DNA from: CAZUMJ01 sp964621605
GTDB taxonomy: Bacteria; Actinomycetota; Acidimicrobiia; Acidimicrobiales; Iamiaceae
Assembly: GCA_964621605.1 (NCBI GenBank)
Contig: CAZUMJ010000003.1
Span: 60,783-124,782, forward strand
Direction: 5' to 3'
Length of the DNA: 64,000 bases
Position numbers and translations under genes: made by a program. The stretch's first letter is position 1, and each line of letters begins with the position of its first letter. Under the pieces are notes generated by a model. It did no database searches, was not told the origin of the DNA, and worked only from the letters and a program-made list of their open reading frames with translations. This document shows, in pieces, positions 22,301 to 30,463 of the stretch.

Positions 22301-22859
22301 TCACCCGCTCATGGGAGCCGAGGCTGCGCTCGCCCGCCGGACCGACACGCAGATCGACGAACTCGGTGACCTCGAAGACGGGGCATCTCGGCTCATCGGC
22401 GGCGTGATCACGGGGCTGCAGCGCAAGTACACCAAGAAGGGCGACCTCATGGCCGTCTTCACCTTGGAGGATCTGCGCAGCTCGATCGAGGTCATGGTGT
22501 TCCCGAAGACGATGACCAACATCGGCCATCTCCTGGCCGACGACGCCGTTGTCGTCGTGCGCGGCCGAGTCGATGCGCGCGACGAGACCCGGAAGTTCAT
22601 CGCGGTCGACGTCACGCCGTTCGACGGGATCATCGACGGTGCACCGCCGTTGCGGCTGAAGGTCCGGCCCGAGCGCCTCGACGAGGCCACGATCGGACGC
22701 TTCAAGGCGCTGTTGTCGGAGTTCCCAGGCGAGTCTCCGGTGTTCGTCCACGTCGGCGACCGCGACGTGCTGCGCTTGCCGCAGCGCTACTGCGTCGAGG
22801 TGGGCGCGGCCCTGGCGGGGGAGCTGCGGGTGCTGTTCGGAGCGGATGTGCTGCTCTGA
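19323..22859 (+). CDS. dnaE: DnaE, DNA polymerase III alpha subunit
   Basis: 1178-residue replicative polymerase of the DnaE1 type. The N-terminal PHP domain begins SSFTHLHQHTEYSMLDGA, the catalytic aspartates are in PDTDMDFD (about residue 415), and the palm/fingers contain GPGRGSAAGCAVAYCL and FNKSHSYGYGLVSYQTAFLK. The helix-hairpin-helix region and OB fold (LIGGVITGLQRKYTKKGDLM) follow. The GTG start two bases after the bpa stop gives the expected N-terminus. Whether the PHP domain proofreads, as in mycobacterial DnaE1, is likely but not proved here. Confidence 0.97.
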   Translation: MASSFTHLHQHTEYSMLDGAARVGDVVAAAAADGQPALGITDHGNMYGILDFYKACKDHGIKPILGTEAYQAYESREERPSRRGRVDDSGGDSDGGRKLYYHLILLAENQVGYKNLIQLSSRAYLEGYYYKPRVDWELLEAHHEGLIATTGCLGGQVLQALMQGDVEGATAKAARLQDIFGRDNLFVELQDHGLPEQVRTNPQLLELARRIGAPLLATNDSHYVRRADAAAHDALLCVQTGSLRSDPNRFKFHGDDHYLKSASEMRHLFSELPEACDNTLWIAERCDVEITFGKPLLPNFPLPEGFADDAAYLEHLTFEGARGRWGDPLPDEIVERLAYELKVIGDMGFSSYFLIVWDLIRHAKSQGIRVGPGRGSAAGCAVAYCLAITGPAPLRYDLLFERFLNPSRISMPDTDMDFDSRVRDEMIRYAAERYGRDRVAQIVTFSQIKARAAVRDAARVLGQPYAVGDRIAKAMPPLVMGRDTPLYACLEPQPKFEDGYKMAADLRAMYDTDPDAREVIEVARGLEGLRRQDGIHAAAVVITKDPLTDYLPIQRKPESGQDPADAPVVTQYEMHGVEDLGLLKMDFLGLRNLDVITDTLALIRSFRGIDLDIDTVPLDDEPTFDLLRRGDSIGVFQLEGGPMRALMRSLAPTEFEDVAALVALYRPGPMAANMHNDYADRKNGRQAVTFLHADAEEILGSTYGLMIYQESVMRIAQRFAGYSLAEADNLRKACGKKVRELIQKERDKFEAGCETHGYGRKLGKEWFDIIEPFADYAFNKSHSYGYGLVSYQTAFLKANYPAEYLAALLTSVKTNLDKAAVYLAECRTMGLTVLVPDVNTSQSDFVPIHDEAGEVVIPFGLSAVRNVGEGIVAQIVAERDEAGAFVDFYDFCQRVDPNALNKRAIESLIKAGAFDSLGHPRKGLLMVYEQIIDQVLARRREQERGIMSLFGDLGGGEGSDDVFDDRVAIPDVVFGKKERLAFEKEMLGLYVSDHPLMGAEAALARRTDTQIDELGDLEDGASRLIGGVITGLQRKYTKKGDLMAVFTLEDLRSSIEVMVFPKTMTNIGHLLADDAVVVVRGRVDARDETRKFIAVDVTPFDGIIDGAPPLRLKVRPERLDEATIGRFKALLSEFPGESPVFVHVGDRDVLRLPQRYCVEVGAALAGELRVLFGADVLL

Positions 22860-22962
22860 AGCCTCGCACCCGACCGCGCGCCGACGTGCGGAGTTGCGTC
22901 GGGTGTTCTGGTCGAGTGGACTAGTGATATCCGTCTACCCAAAAGGGGGGTCGAGGCTGCTC

Positions 22963-23634
22963 ATGGCCACCGACGTCGAGACCAAGGACTGCACCGCCCT
23001 CAGCGATGCCGAGCTGGCCGAGATGGCGGACCTCTGCGCGGACGGTCCGCACTGCTACGAGGTCGGCCTGCTCTCCAAGCAGGCCCAGGCATGGGTGCTC
23101 GTCACCCTCGCCCGGGAAGGCGGGAAGCTCAAGGGCTTCTCGTTCAGCACGTTGGAGCGAATCGGTGGCACCCCGAGTGTCATCATCGGGGCGGCGGCGA
23201 TCCGTCGAACCTCCCGGCGCGACACCGTGCTGCGAGCGATGATGACCGACAAGCTGCGTCGTGCCGTCCTCGCGTTCCCCGATGAGGACGTCCTTGTCGG
23301 CACGCGCTTCGCGACCTCCTCGGGCTTCGACGCCTACCGCAGCCTCACCGACATCGTGCCTCGGCCCGACTACGTCGCCACGGGCGAGGAGCGGGCATGG
23401 GGGCGCCGACTTGCGAAGCGGTTCGGCATCGACTCGGGCGACTACGACGAGCACACGTTCATCGCACGCACCGATGACACGCCGCCGATCGTGCTGTCGC
23501 ACGACTCGCTGAAGCCGGAGAAGATCGACCCGGCTGTCACCGCGCTGTTCGACAAGGTCGACGCCGCCAAGGGTGCCGTGCTGGTCGCCTTCGGCTGGGC
23601 CCTCGCCGACGACCTCGAGAAGCTGGGCTCGTAG
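22963..23634 (+). CDS. Conserved-looking protein of unknown function
   Basis: 223 residues, no membrane segments and no motif I can name with confidence. The stretch WVLVTLAREGGKLKGFSFSTL followed by IIGAAAIRRTSRRDTVLRAM has the strand-helix rhythm of an acyltransferase (GNAT-like) fold, but key acetyl-CoA loop residues are not obvious. The same frame is open upstream to 22846, inside the dnaE end; I chose the ATG at 22963 because GAGG lies six bases before it and the upstream residues look non-coding. It stands alone between dnaE and a nitroreductase. Confidence 0.7.
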   Translation: MATDVETKDCTALSDAELAEMADLCADGPHCYEVGLLSKQAQAWVLVTLAREGGKLKGFSFSTLERIGGTPSVIIGAAAIRRTSRRDTVLRAMMTDKLRRAVLAFPDEDVLVGTRFATSSGFDAYRSLTDIVPRPDYVATGEERAWGRRLAKRFGIDSGDYDEHTFIARTDDTPPIVLSHDSLKPEKIDPAVTALFDKVDAAKGAVLVAFGWALADDLEKLGS

Positions 23635-23670
23635 AGCCTTCTCTCGACGGACAGGCCTGCGGGCCATCAG

Positions 23671-24282
23671 GTGGAGCTCACCGAGGCAGTCACACGGCGT
23701 CGCATGCGACGGGCGTTCGCGCCCGACCCGGTCGCCCCCGAGTTGGTCACCGCGCTGCTCGACGGGGCGCGCCGTGCGCCCTCGGCGGGAAACGCGCAGG
23801 GAACCACGTTCGTGGTGCTCGAAGGGTCCGAGCAGACGGCCCGCTATTGGGACGTGACGCTTCCAGAGGAACGACGCCAGGGGTTTCGTTGGCCGGGTCT
23901 CCTCGCGGCGCCGGTGCTGGTCATCGTCGTGGCCTCACCGACCGCGTACGTCACGCGCTACGCCGAAGCCGACAAGGCCAGAACCGGCTTGGGTGAGCAC
24001 GCTGATCGGTGGGCGACGCCGTACTGGTACGTCGACGCCGGCATGGTCGTGCAGAACCTGCTGTTGTCGATCGAAGAGGCGGGCCTCGGTGCATGCTTCT
24101 TCGGCATGTTCGACCACGCGTCAGCGGTGTTTCGCGCCTTGGGGGTCCCGGCCGGCCAGGTCGCCATCGGGACGGTGGCTCTCGGCTACCCGCTGCACGA
24201 TTCGCCGGGACGCTCCCGCTCTCGCCCACGCCGTGCGCTCGACGATGTGATCCGGCGCGGGGCCTGGGGTCCGGGGACCTGA
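23671..24282 (+). CDS. Nitroreductase-family FMN oxidoreductase
   Basis: 203-residue member of the NfsA/NfsB-type flavoprotein family. FMN-contact residues are in RRRMRRAFAPDPV (near the N-terminus) and GARRAPSAGNAQG, and the C-terminal ACFFGMFDH and ALGYP segments fit the family. The substrate is unknown; related actinobacterial enzymes act on F420- or NADPH-linked substrates, but nothing here decides that. The GTG start is taken from the family N-terminus; no convincing ribosome site is visible. Confidence 0.85.
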   Translation: MELTEAVTRRRMRRAFAPDPVAPELVTALLDGARRAPSAGNAQGTTFVVLEGSEQTARYWDVTLPEERRQGFRWPGLLAAPVLVIVVASPTAYVTRYAEADKARTGLGEHADRWATPYWYVDAGMVVQNLLLSIEEAGLGACFFGMFDHASAVFRALGVPAGQVAIGTVALGYPLHDSPGRSRSRPRRALDDVIRRGAWGPGT

Positions 24283-24352
24283 GCCGCCGGCCGGGTTCAG
24301 CGCGACGGTGCATCCCGAGTCGGGGCACCGCCTTTGGTGCCGCGCCAGGCTG

Positions 24353-24358
24353 TAGCTT
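24353..24358 (+). promoter_or_regulatory. -10 box for leaderless CurA-like gene
   Basis: TAGCTT ends seven bases before the ATG at 24366. No ribosome site lies between, so the transcript is probably leaderless. Confidence 0.5.
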
Positions 24359-24365
24359 CCCGGCG

Positions 24366-25400
24366 ATGTCGAACGAACCGCTGGTGAACCGTCAGCTGGT
24401 CCTGCGCCGTCGCCCAGAGGGGCTCGTCACCCACGACGACTTCGAGCTCGTCCGCACCGACCCACCTGAGCCCGCCGAGGGCGAGGCGCTGATTCGCACG
24501 CTGGTCGTGGGGATCGACGCCACCGTTCGTACCTGGCTGAACAAGGGTGAGGGCTACCTGCCCGCGGTCGAGCTCGGCGAGGCGGTGCGCGCGAGCGGGG
24601 TCGGTCGGACCGTCGCGACGCGCAACCCCGATCGGTTCCCGCTGGGCGGGTTGGTGTACGGCCTCCCGGGTTGGCAGGACTATGCGCTCGTGCGTGACGA
24701 CGGCATGTCCACACCGTTGGCCGCCGACGCCGACCCCGCGGCCATGCTGAGCGTGCTGGGCGCGACGGGCCTCACCGCCTACTTCGGGTTGACGAGAGTC
24801 GGCGAAGCAGCCGAAGGAGACACCGTGGTGGTGTCGGCGGCGGCCGGTGCGACGGGGTCGGCAGCGGTCCAGATCGCCCAGATCCTCGGCTGTCGGGTCA
24901 TCGGCATCGCGGGCACCGCGGAGAAGTGCCGGTATGTGACCGAGGAGCTCGGCGCCGAGGTCTGCCTCGACTATCGGCTGGACGACCTCCCGACCCGCCT
25001 GAAGGAGCTGTGCCCGAAGGGCGTCGACGTGTACTTCGACAACGTCGGCGGGTCGACGCTCGACGCCGTGCTCGGCCGGCTCGCGATCGGGGCACGGGTG
25101 GCCCTGTGCGGCGCCATCTCCAGCTACAACGAGGTGCGCAAGCCTCCCGGTCCTGCCAACTACCTCAACCTGATCTCGCGGCGCGCCAAGATGCAGGGCT
25201 TCATCTCGCTCGACTGGTGGGGTGACTTCGCCGAGGGTTTGGCGCAGCTTCAGGCGTGGGTCGACGAGGGTCGCTTGCAGTACCGGATCTGCTGGTTCGA
25301 CGACCTGGCGGAAGGGCCCGATGCCCTCAACGCTCTGTTCACCGGCGCGAACATCGGCAAGATCTTGTTGCGCGTCGCCCCCGACGACGCCCCGGCGTGA
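24366..25400 (+). CDS. CurA/LTB4DH-like NADP-dependent oxidoreductase (MDR superfamily)
   Basis: 344-residue zinc-free medium-chain reductase that reduces activated double bonds. The nucleotide-binding Rossmann segment is VVVSAAAGATGSAAVQIAQI, followed by GCRVIGIAGTAEKC and the family marker VYFDNVGG. The N-terminal NRQLVLRRRPEG resembles the curcumin reductase/prostaglandin reductase branch. The true substrate is not predictable. The start at 24366 is supported by the leaderless -10 spacing; a longer open frame upstream overlaps the nitroreductase and is rejected. Confidence 0.9.
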   Translation: MSNEPLVNRQLVLRRRPEGLVTHDDFELVRTDPPEPAEGEALIRTLVVGIDATVRTWLNKGEGYLPAVELGEAVRASGVGRTVATRNPDRFPLGGLVYGLPGWQDYALVRDDGMSTPLAADADPAAMLSVLGATGLTAYFGLTRVGEAAEGDTVVVSAAAGATGSAAVQIAQILGCRVIGIAGTAEKCRYVTEELGAEVCLDYRLDDLPTRLKELCPKGVDVYFDNVGGSTLDAVLGRLAIGARVALCGAISSYNEVRKPPGPANYLNLISRRAKMQGFISLDWWGDFAEGLAQLQAWVDEGRLQYRICWFDDLAEGPDALNALFTGANIGKILLRVAPDDAPA

Positions 25401-25407
25401 TCACCGA

Positions 25408-25437
25408 CGAGGCCGTGTGTTGATCTGGCCCGCCTCG
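25408..25437. terminator. Inverted repeat between convergent genes
   Basis: CGAGGC (25408-25413) and GCCTCG (25432-25437) flank an 18-base loop in the 81-base gap between the converging CurA-like and DUF255 genes. No T tract is present, so terminator function is tentative. Confidence 0.3.
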
Positions 25438-25481
25438 GGGACCCTGTTGGGGACCGTACCCACTCGAGAGGTGTGTCGCCG

Positions 25482-27506
25482 CTAGTGCGACACGGCGAGC
25501 CGTGCCGTGAGCGCCTCGGGGTCGCGCACCGGCAGATCGCACACGCCGTCGCGGCACACGTAGGTCACGGCTTCGTCGGGCGCGTCGACGCCTGGGCGGC
25601 GGCCCTCCCAGAGCGGGCTCCCGTCGGGTTCACCCCACACGACGACCGCGCCGGGCCGCCACGCGGCACGCACCGCGTCGAGCATGCGCTGCGCGGTCGG
25701 TCCGGTGCCCGCCACGACGACCTCGTCGATGCCGTGGTGGACGAGGTCGAGGCCCGACAGTGCAAGACCGAACGCGAGCGGGTGGCTGCCCACGAACCGG
25801 CCCGTCAGCCGCAGGAGGCTCTCGCCCACCTCGGCGTAGCGGCGTTCACCGCTCACCGCCGCAAGCCGGATGAGGGCGACCGCGGTCGCGCTGTTGGCCG
25901 AAGGCGTGGCGCCGTCTTGGATGTCACGAGGGCGTGCGATGAGCTCTTCGGCGTCCTGCGCGGTCGTTGCGATGCCCGCCCCGTCTTCGTCGGCGAAATG
26001 CGTCAGGAGCGCATCGGCGACCTCGCGAGCGGCCGCGAACCACCGAGCGTGCCCCGTCGCCTCGCCGAGGCGGGTGCAGGCGTCGACGAGCGCGGCGTGG
26101 TCGGTGGCGTACGCGAGGTGCCGGGCGCCGTGGTTTGCCTGCCAGGCGCGCAGCCAGCGCCCACGTTCGTCACGCAGGTGGGTGAAGAGGAAGTCGGCGG
26201 CGTCCTCGCCGAGCCGCACCCAATCGGGACGGCTGAACGCCACGCCCGCTTCTGCCAGCGCCGAGATCGTGAGCGCGTTCCATTCGGTGAGCACCTTGTC
26301 GTCGAGGCCGGGACGGACCCGCGTCGCCCGTGCTCGGAGCAGGAGGCGGCGTGCCTCGGCAAGTGCCGGCGAACCCGCGGGGTCGGCGCGGTGCCCAAGG
26401 CGGTGGAGGATCGACGCTCCTTCGAAGTTCCCGGTGTCGCGCACTTCCCAAGCCGTGATCGCTTCGTCCGCGAGTTGGGCGTGACCGGCCAGGGCGTCGC
26501 GGATCTGTGCGGGCGTCCAGACGTAGAAGCGACCCTCGACGCCTTCGCTGTCGGCGTCCTCTGCGGAGTAGAAGCCGCCGGCCGGATGCCGCAGGTCGCG
26601 TGCCAGGTACTCCACGAGCGACGTGACCACCCACCGGTAGCGCTCCTCGCCGGTGAGTTGCCACGCATGGGTGTAGACGCGCAGGAGGAGCGCCTGGTCG
26701 GTGAGCATCTTCTCGAAGTGCGGCACGAGCCATTGCTGATCGACCGAGTAGCGGGAGAAGCCGCCGCCCAGGTGGTCGTGGATGCCGCCTGCCGCCATGG
26801 CGTCGAGCGTGGTCGTCGCCGCGGCGAGGGCGTCGGGGTTCCCGGTCCGTGCGTGGTGGGTGAGGAGGGCATCGAGCGCCAGCGGCTGTGGGAACTTCGG
26901 TGCGGTTCCGAACCCGCCCCAGGCTTGGTCGTGCAGGTCGAGGAGCGTCGTGACGGCATCCTCGAACACGTCGGCGCCGGGGAGGTCGTGCCCTCGCAGG
27001 TCCGTCGGTTGCAGGTGTGCGGTGAGACGGGCTGCGAGGTCTGTCAACTCGCCTCGACGTTCCCGCCATGCGTCGTCGACCGCGCGGCACACCTCGGTGA
27101 AGCTGGGACGTCCGTGCACCGACACGGGCGGGTAGTACGTCCCGCAGTGGAACGGTTCGCCGTCGGGGGTGGCGAAGATGGTGAGCGGCCATCCGGCCGA
27201 GCCCGTCATCGTCTGCGTCGCCTCGACGTACACCGCGTCGACGTCTGGGCGCTCCTCGCGGTCGACCTTCACGTTGACGAACAAGGCGTTCATCACCGCA
27301 GCAGTGGCGTCGTCCTCGAACGACTCGTGTGCCATCACGTGGCACCAGTGACAGGACGCGTACCCGATCGAGATGAGCAGCGGACGGTCGAGGCGCCGAG
27401 CTTCCGCGCGGGCTTCATCACCCCACGGCCACCAGTGCACCGGGTTGGCGGCGTGCTGGCGCAGGTATGGGCTTGCCTCGTGCGCGAGGCGGTTCGATCC
27501 GGTCAC
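25482..27506 (-). CDS. DUF255 thioredoxin-fold / glycan epimerase-like protein (YyaL family)
   Basis: 674 residues. The N-terminal thioredoxin-fold domain starts LAHEASPYLRQHA and NPVHWWPWG and carries the redox-type motif SCHWCHVM near residue 53. The rest has alpha/alpha-toroid character resembling N-acylglucosamine 2-epimerases (GGGFSRYSVDQQWLVPHFEK). The family (YyaL in Bacillus, SPATA20 in animals) has no settled function. The GTG start is six bases after a minus-strand TACCCT box, so it can be expressed independently of dusB just upstream. Confidence 0.9.
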   Translation of the reverse strand: MTGSNRLAHEASPYLRQHAANPVHWWPWGDEARAEARRLDRPLLISIGYASCHWCHVMAHESFEDDATAAVMNALFVNVKVDREERPDVDAVYVEATQTMTGSAGWPLTIFATPDGEPFHCGTYYPPVSVHGRPSFTEVCRAVDDAWRERRGELTDLAARLTAHLQPTDLRGHDLPGADVFEDAVTTLLDLHDQAWGGFGTAPKFPQPLALDALLTHHARTGNPDALAAATTTLDAMAAGGIHDHLGGGFSRYSVDQQWLVPHFEKMLTDQALLLRVYTHAWQLTGEERYRWVVTSLVEYLARDLRHPAGGFYSAEDADSEGVEGRFYVWTPAQIRDALAGHAQLADEAITAWEVRDTGNFEGASILHRLGHRADPAGSPALAEARRLLLRARATRVRPGLDDKVLTEWNALTISALAEAGVAFSRPDWVRLGEDAADFLFTHLRDERGRWLRAWQANHGARHLAYATDHAALVDACTRLGEATGHARWFAAAREVADALLTHFADEDGAGIATTAQDAEELIARPRDIQDGATPSANSATAVALIRLAAVSGERRYAEVGESLLRLTGRFVGSHPLAFGLALSGLDLVHHGIDEVVVAGTGPTAQRMLDAVRAAWRPGAVVVWGEPDGSPLWEGRRPGVDAPDEAVTYVCRDGVCDLPVRDPEALTARLAVSH

Positions 27507-27512
27507 CTGGTC

Positions 27513-27518
27513 AGGGTA
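27513..27518 (-). promoter_or_regulatory. -10 box for leaderless DUF255 gene
   Basis: TACCCT on the minus strand, six bases before the GTG at 27506, within the 21-base gap after the dusB stop. Confidence 0.5.
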
Positions 27519-27527
27519 CCGGGGTGC

Positions 27528-28652
27528 TCATCCCCCCGAGACGAGGGCGTCCGCGCCGACGGGAGGGGTCGGATCGTCGACGAGTTCGTCCCAGCGTTCC
27601 GGAAGCGCCACCGGGTGGGGGCCGCTGGTATGCCCGCGCGGTGCGCGCATCCCTTCGGGGGTGAGGGTCAGCGCCGGGTCGAGCGTGTCGCGTGCCCGCG
27701 CGAGCACCGCCGCGAGGTCTGCCCGCGTGGTGACGGCGGTGAGCTCGCGTCGGAGCGAGGGGCCCGTCGCATAGCCCTTCACGTACCACGCGCCTTGGCG
27801 GCGCAGGTCGCGCAGGTCGTCGGTGCCCTTCCACTCGACGAGGAGCTCCGCGTGTCGGAGGAGCAGGTCGAACACCTCGCCGAGGGTCGGTGCAGGCGGG
27901 ACCGGGTCGCCGCGCAGGATCGCCGCCAGGTCACGGAACAGCCAGGGTCGGCCGAGGCACCCGCGCCCCACGACCACGCCGGCGCAGCCCGTGCGAGCCA
28001 GCATCGCCACCGCATCGGACGCTTCCCAGATGTCGCCGTTTCCGAGCACGGGGATCTCCGGCACGTGGGCGACGAGCGCAGCGATCGCCTCCCAGTCGGC
28101 CGACCCGGCGTAGTGCTGGTAGGCGGTGCGGGCATGGAGGGCGACTGCTGCAGCACCTTGATCGGCGGCGATGCGCCCGGTCTGCAGGTAGGTCAGGCGC
28201 TCGTCGTCGACACCCTTGCGGAACTTCACGGTGACCGGGACCGCGCCGGCCGCGGCGACCGCGGCCCCCACGAGGTCCGCCAGGAGGCGGCGCCGCACCG
28301 GCAACGCCGCGCCGCCACCCTTGCGGGTCACCTTGGTGGCGGGACACCCGAAGTTCAGGTCGATGTGTTCGACGCCGAGCTCGTCGATCACGATGCGGAC
28401 CGCCTCACCGAGCACGCCCGGGTGCGTGCCGTACAGCTGCAGGCTCCTGGGGCGCTCGTCGGCGTGGAACGCAGCCATGCGCATGGTGCGGGCATTCCGT
28501 TCGACCACCGCTCGGGCGGTGATCATCTCGCTGACGTAGAGGCCGGCACCGAAGCTGCGGCACAGTCGGCGGAACGGCGCGTTCGTGACCCCGGCCATCG
28601 GCGCCAGGACGACGGGCGGATCGACCGCGATGGGTCCGATGGTCAGACCCAT
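27528..28652 (-). CDS. dusB: tRNA-dihydrouridine synthase (DusB type)
   Basis: 374-residue FMN enzyme that reduces uridines in tRNA D-loops. The N-terminal LAPMAGVTNAPFRRLCR, the active-site cysteine in NFGCPATKVTRKGGGAAL, and GNGDIWEASDA plus GVVVGRGCLGRPWLF are diagnostic. The C-terminal helical domain is intact. I use the ATG at 28652, which gives the family N-terminus; the much longer open frame upstream is an artefact over maf. It overlaps maf by ten bases. Confidence 0.93.
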   Translation of the reverse strand: MGLTIGPIAVDPPVVLAPMAGVTNAPFRRLCRSFGAGLYVSEMITARAVVERNARTMRMAAFHADERPRSLQLYGTHPGVLGEAVRIVIDELGVEHIDLNFGCPATKVTRKGGGAALPVRRRLLADLVGAAVAAAGAVPVTVKFRKGVDDERLTYLQTGRIAADQGAAAVALHARTAYQHYAGSADWEAIAALVAHVPEIPVLGNGDIWEASDAVAMLARTGCAGVVVGRGCLGRPWLFRDLAAILRGDPVPPAPTLGEVFDLLLRHAELLVEWKGTDDLRDLRRQGAWYVKGYATGPSLRRELTAVTTRADLAAVLARARDTLDPALTLTPEGMRAPRGHTSGPHPVALPERWDELVDDPTPPVGADALVSGG

Positions 28653-29281
28653 AGGTCCACCAAAGGCACGCCGTGGTGCGCGAGCAGGTCGCGCATCACC
28701 GGAAGCGACACGCCGATCACGTTGCCGGCGTCGCCGTCGATGCCCGCAAGGAAGGGTGCGGCGCGGCCGTCGAGGGTGAACGCGCCCGCGACCGCCAGGG
28801 GTTCGCCCGTCGCGACGTATGCCTCGATCTCGGCGTCGCTCGGCTCGCCGAAGCGGACCAGTGTCGAGGCCACGGCCGTGGCTGCGGCACCGGTCGCAGC
28901 GTCGACGATGCAGTGACCGGTGCGCAGCACTGCGCTGCGTCCCCGGAGGCGGTGCCACCGCTCGATCGCCTCGCGGGCGTCGGCAGGCTTGCCGTGAGCG
29001 ACCCCGTCGATGTCGAGGACCGAGTCGCATCCGAGCACCAGCACGCGACCGGCGCCGTCGGCGGAGTTTGCCGACGTGGTGGTTTCGGCGAGCAGGTCGG
29101 TGACCGCGCACGCCTTGCGTCGTGCAAGCACCGCGACGAGCTCGCCGGGGTCGTCGGGGACGTCGAGCGTCTCGTCGACGCCGCTGACGACCACCTCCAC
29201 GGCGATGCCGGCTGCCTCGAGCAGGCGCAGGCGTGCCGGCGAAGCCGACGCAAGGATCAGGCGTGGTCCGGGCACGTGCAC
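28643..29281 (-). CDS. maf: Maf-family nucleoside triphosphate pyrophosphatase
   Basis: 212-residue house-cleaning NTP pyrophosphatase that hydrolyses non-canonical or modified nucleotides. Signature regions are LILASASPARLRLLEAAGI at the N-terminus and GCDSVLDIDG, with GVDET in the same pocket and TLDGRAAPFLAGIDGDAGNVIG near the end. The GTG at 29281 begins four bases from the menE stop. It is probably transcribed with menE upstream and dusB downstream. Division-related roles reported for Maf in Bacillus are not implied by this context. Confidence 0.93.
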   Translation of the reverse strand: MHVPGPRLILASASPARLRLLEAAGIAVEVVVSGVDETLDVPDDPGELVAVLARRKACAVTDLLAETTTSANSADGAGRVLVLGCDSVLDIDGVAHGKPADAREAIERWHRLRGRSAVLRTGHCIVDAATGAAATAVASTLVRFGEPSDAEIEAYVATGEPLAVAGAFTLDGRAAPFLAGIDGDAGNVIGVSLPVMRDLLAHHGVPLVDLWV

Positions 29282-29284
29282 GGC

Positions 29285-30403
29285 TCAAGGGTGGCGGATG
29301 GCGGCACCTCGACGCACCTTTCCGAGCGCCGTTCGTGCCACCTCCTCCACGAACACGAGCTCCCGGGGTGCCGCGTACGCCGGGAGCGTCTCCTTCACGT
29401 GGGCGCGCAGCGCGGCCAGGTCGGGGGGCGAGGCGCTCGGGTCGGCGACGACGTACGCGACGACACGCTGGCCCCACTCGTCGTCCTCGACTCCCGCCAC
29501 CACCACATCTGTCACGCCCGGCGCCGAACGCAGTGCGTCCTCGACGACCTGCGGCCAGACGTTCTCGCCACCCGTGACGATCATGTCGTCACGGCGACCG
29601 AACACCTCCAAGTGCCCGGAGGGGCCGAGCGCCCCGAGGTCGCCCGTCGGATACCAGCCGTCAGGCGTGCGTGGGTCGTGCCCGTCTCGGTAGGCGCGCA
29701 GGAGCGTCGGGGTCCGCAGCTGGATCTCACCGTCGACGATGCGGACGTCGACACCGGGCAGCGGCACGCCGTCGTACACCACGCCACCGCCCGTCTCGGT
29801 CATGCCGTAGGTGTGCACCACGTTGGGAGGTCGGGCGATCCGATCGGCCGAGCCGCCGAGCACGATCCATCGCCACGGCGCCGGGTCGATGCGGTCGAGC
29901 GCCGTCGTGACGAGCGAGACGAGCGTTGCGCCTTCACGGCTCGCCGAAGCGAGCGCGTCGGCATCGAAGTGGTCGTGCACGACGAGTGGGACCTCGTGCA
30001 GCAGCGCCCGGGTCACGACCCCGAGGCCACCGACGTGGGCCAAGGGGAGGCACGCCACCCAGCGGTCGGCGTCGGCGTCGACGGCGAGGTGCGCGTGCAC
30101 GGCATCCGCATGTGCGCGCACCGCGTCGTGGGTCAGGACCACGCCCTTGACTGCCCCCGTCGTGCCGCTCGTCGCGACGACGAGCGCATCGCCACGTTCG
30201 ATGGGGCGTCCCTGCAAGAGGTGGTGGGCTTCGCCGTCACTGACGACGAGGGACGCGCCGAGCTGCTCGGCGAGTGTGCGGCGTGCCGCCAGGGGGAGTC
30301 GTCGGTCGAGCGGGACGATCGCGTCGCCGTCGTCCCAGGCCCGCCGGAGGGCATCGAGGAACGCTCGTCCTGCGGGGAGGTCCAGCGCGACCAGGGTGTC
30401 CAC
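29285..30403 (-). CDS. menE: MenE, o-succinylbenzoate-CoA ligase
   Basis: 372-residue adenylate-forming ligase that activates o-succinylbenzoate for menaquinone ring closure. The AMP loop is ATSGTTGAVKGVVLTH, followed by VHTYGMTETGGG and WYPTGDLG, with the C-terminal GRRDDMIVTGGENVWP and ALGKVRRG. It is short for an acyl-CoA ligase, which is typical of actinobacterial MenE. The men genes on both sides support this over a generic ligase. The GTG start lies nine bases after a minus-strand TAGCGT box. Confidence 0.88.
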   Translation of the reverse strand: MDTLVALDLPAGRAFLDALRRAWDDGDAIVPLDRRLPLAARRTLAEQLGASLVVSDGEAHHLLQGRPIERGDALVVATSGTTGAVKGVVLTHDAVRAHADAVHAHLAVDADADRWVACLPLAHVGGLGVVTRALLHEVPLVVHDHFDADALASASREGATLVSLVTTALDRIDPAPWRWIVLGGSADRIARPPNVVHTYGMTETGGGVVYDGVPLPGVDVRIVDGEIQLRTPTLLRAYRDGHDPRTPDGWYPTGDLGALGPSGHLEVFGRRDDMIVTGGENVWPQVVEDALRSAPGVTDVVVAGVEDDEWGQRVVAYVVADPSASPPDLAALRAHVKETLPAYAAPRELVFVEEVARTALGKVRRGAAIRHP

Positions 30404-30412
30404 GAAGGCGTG

Positions 30413-30456
30413 ACGCTACCGGCGATTCGGCTCGTTCCGGCGATCGCGGGCACAAT
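30413..30456. promoter_or_regulatory. Divergent -10 boxes between menE and menA
   Basis: TAGCGT on the minus strand (30413-30418) precedes menE by nine bases, and CACAAT on the plus strand (30451-30456) precedes menA by seven bases. Both fit leaderless transcripts from the 60-base gap, a natural point of joint control. Confidence 0.45.
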
Positions 30457-30463
30457 CCGTGCG

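Noticed and set aside
25473..28916. 1147-codon plus-strand open frame
   Set aside because: It is antisense to DUF255 and dusB, rich in Arg, Gly and Val with no family pattern, a product of high GC in the third position of the opposite strand.
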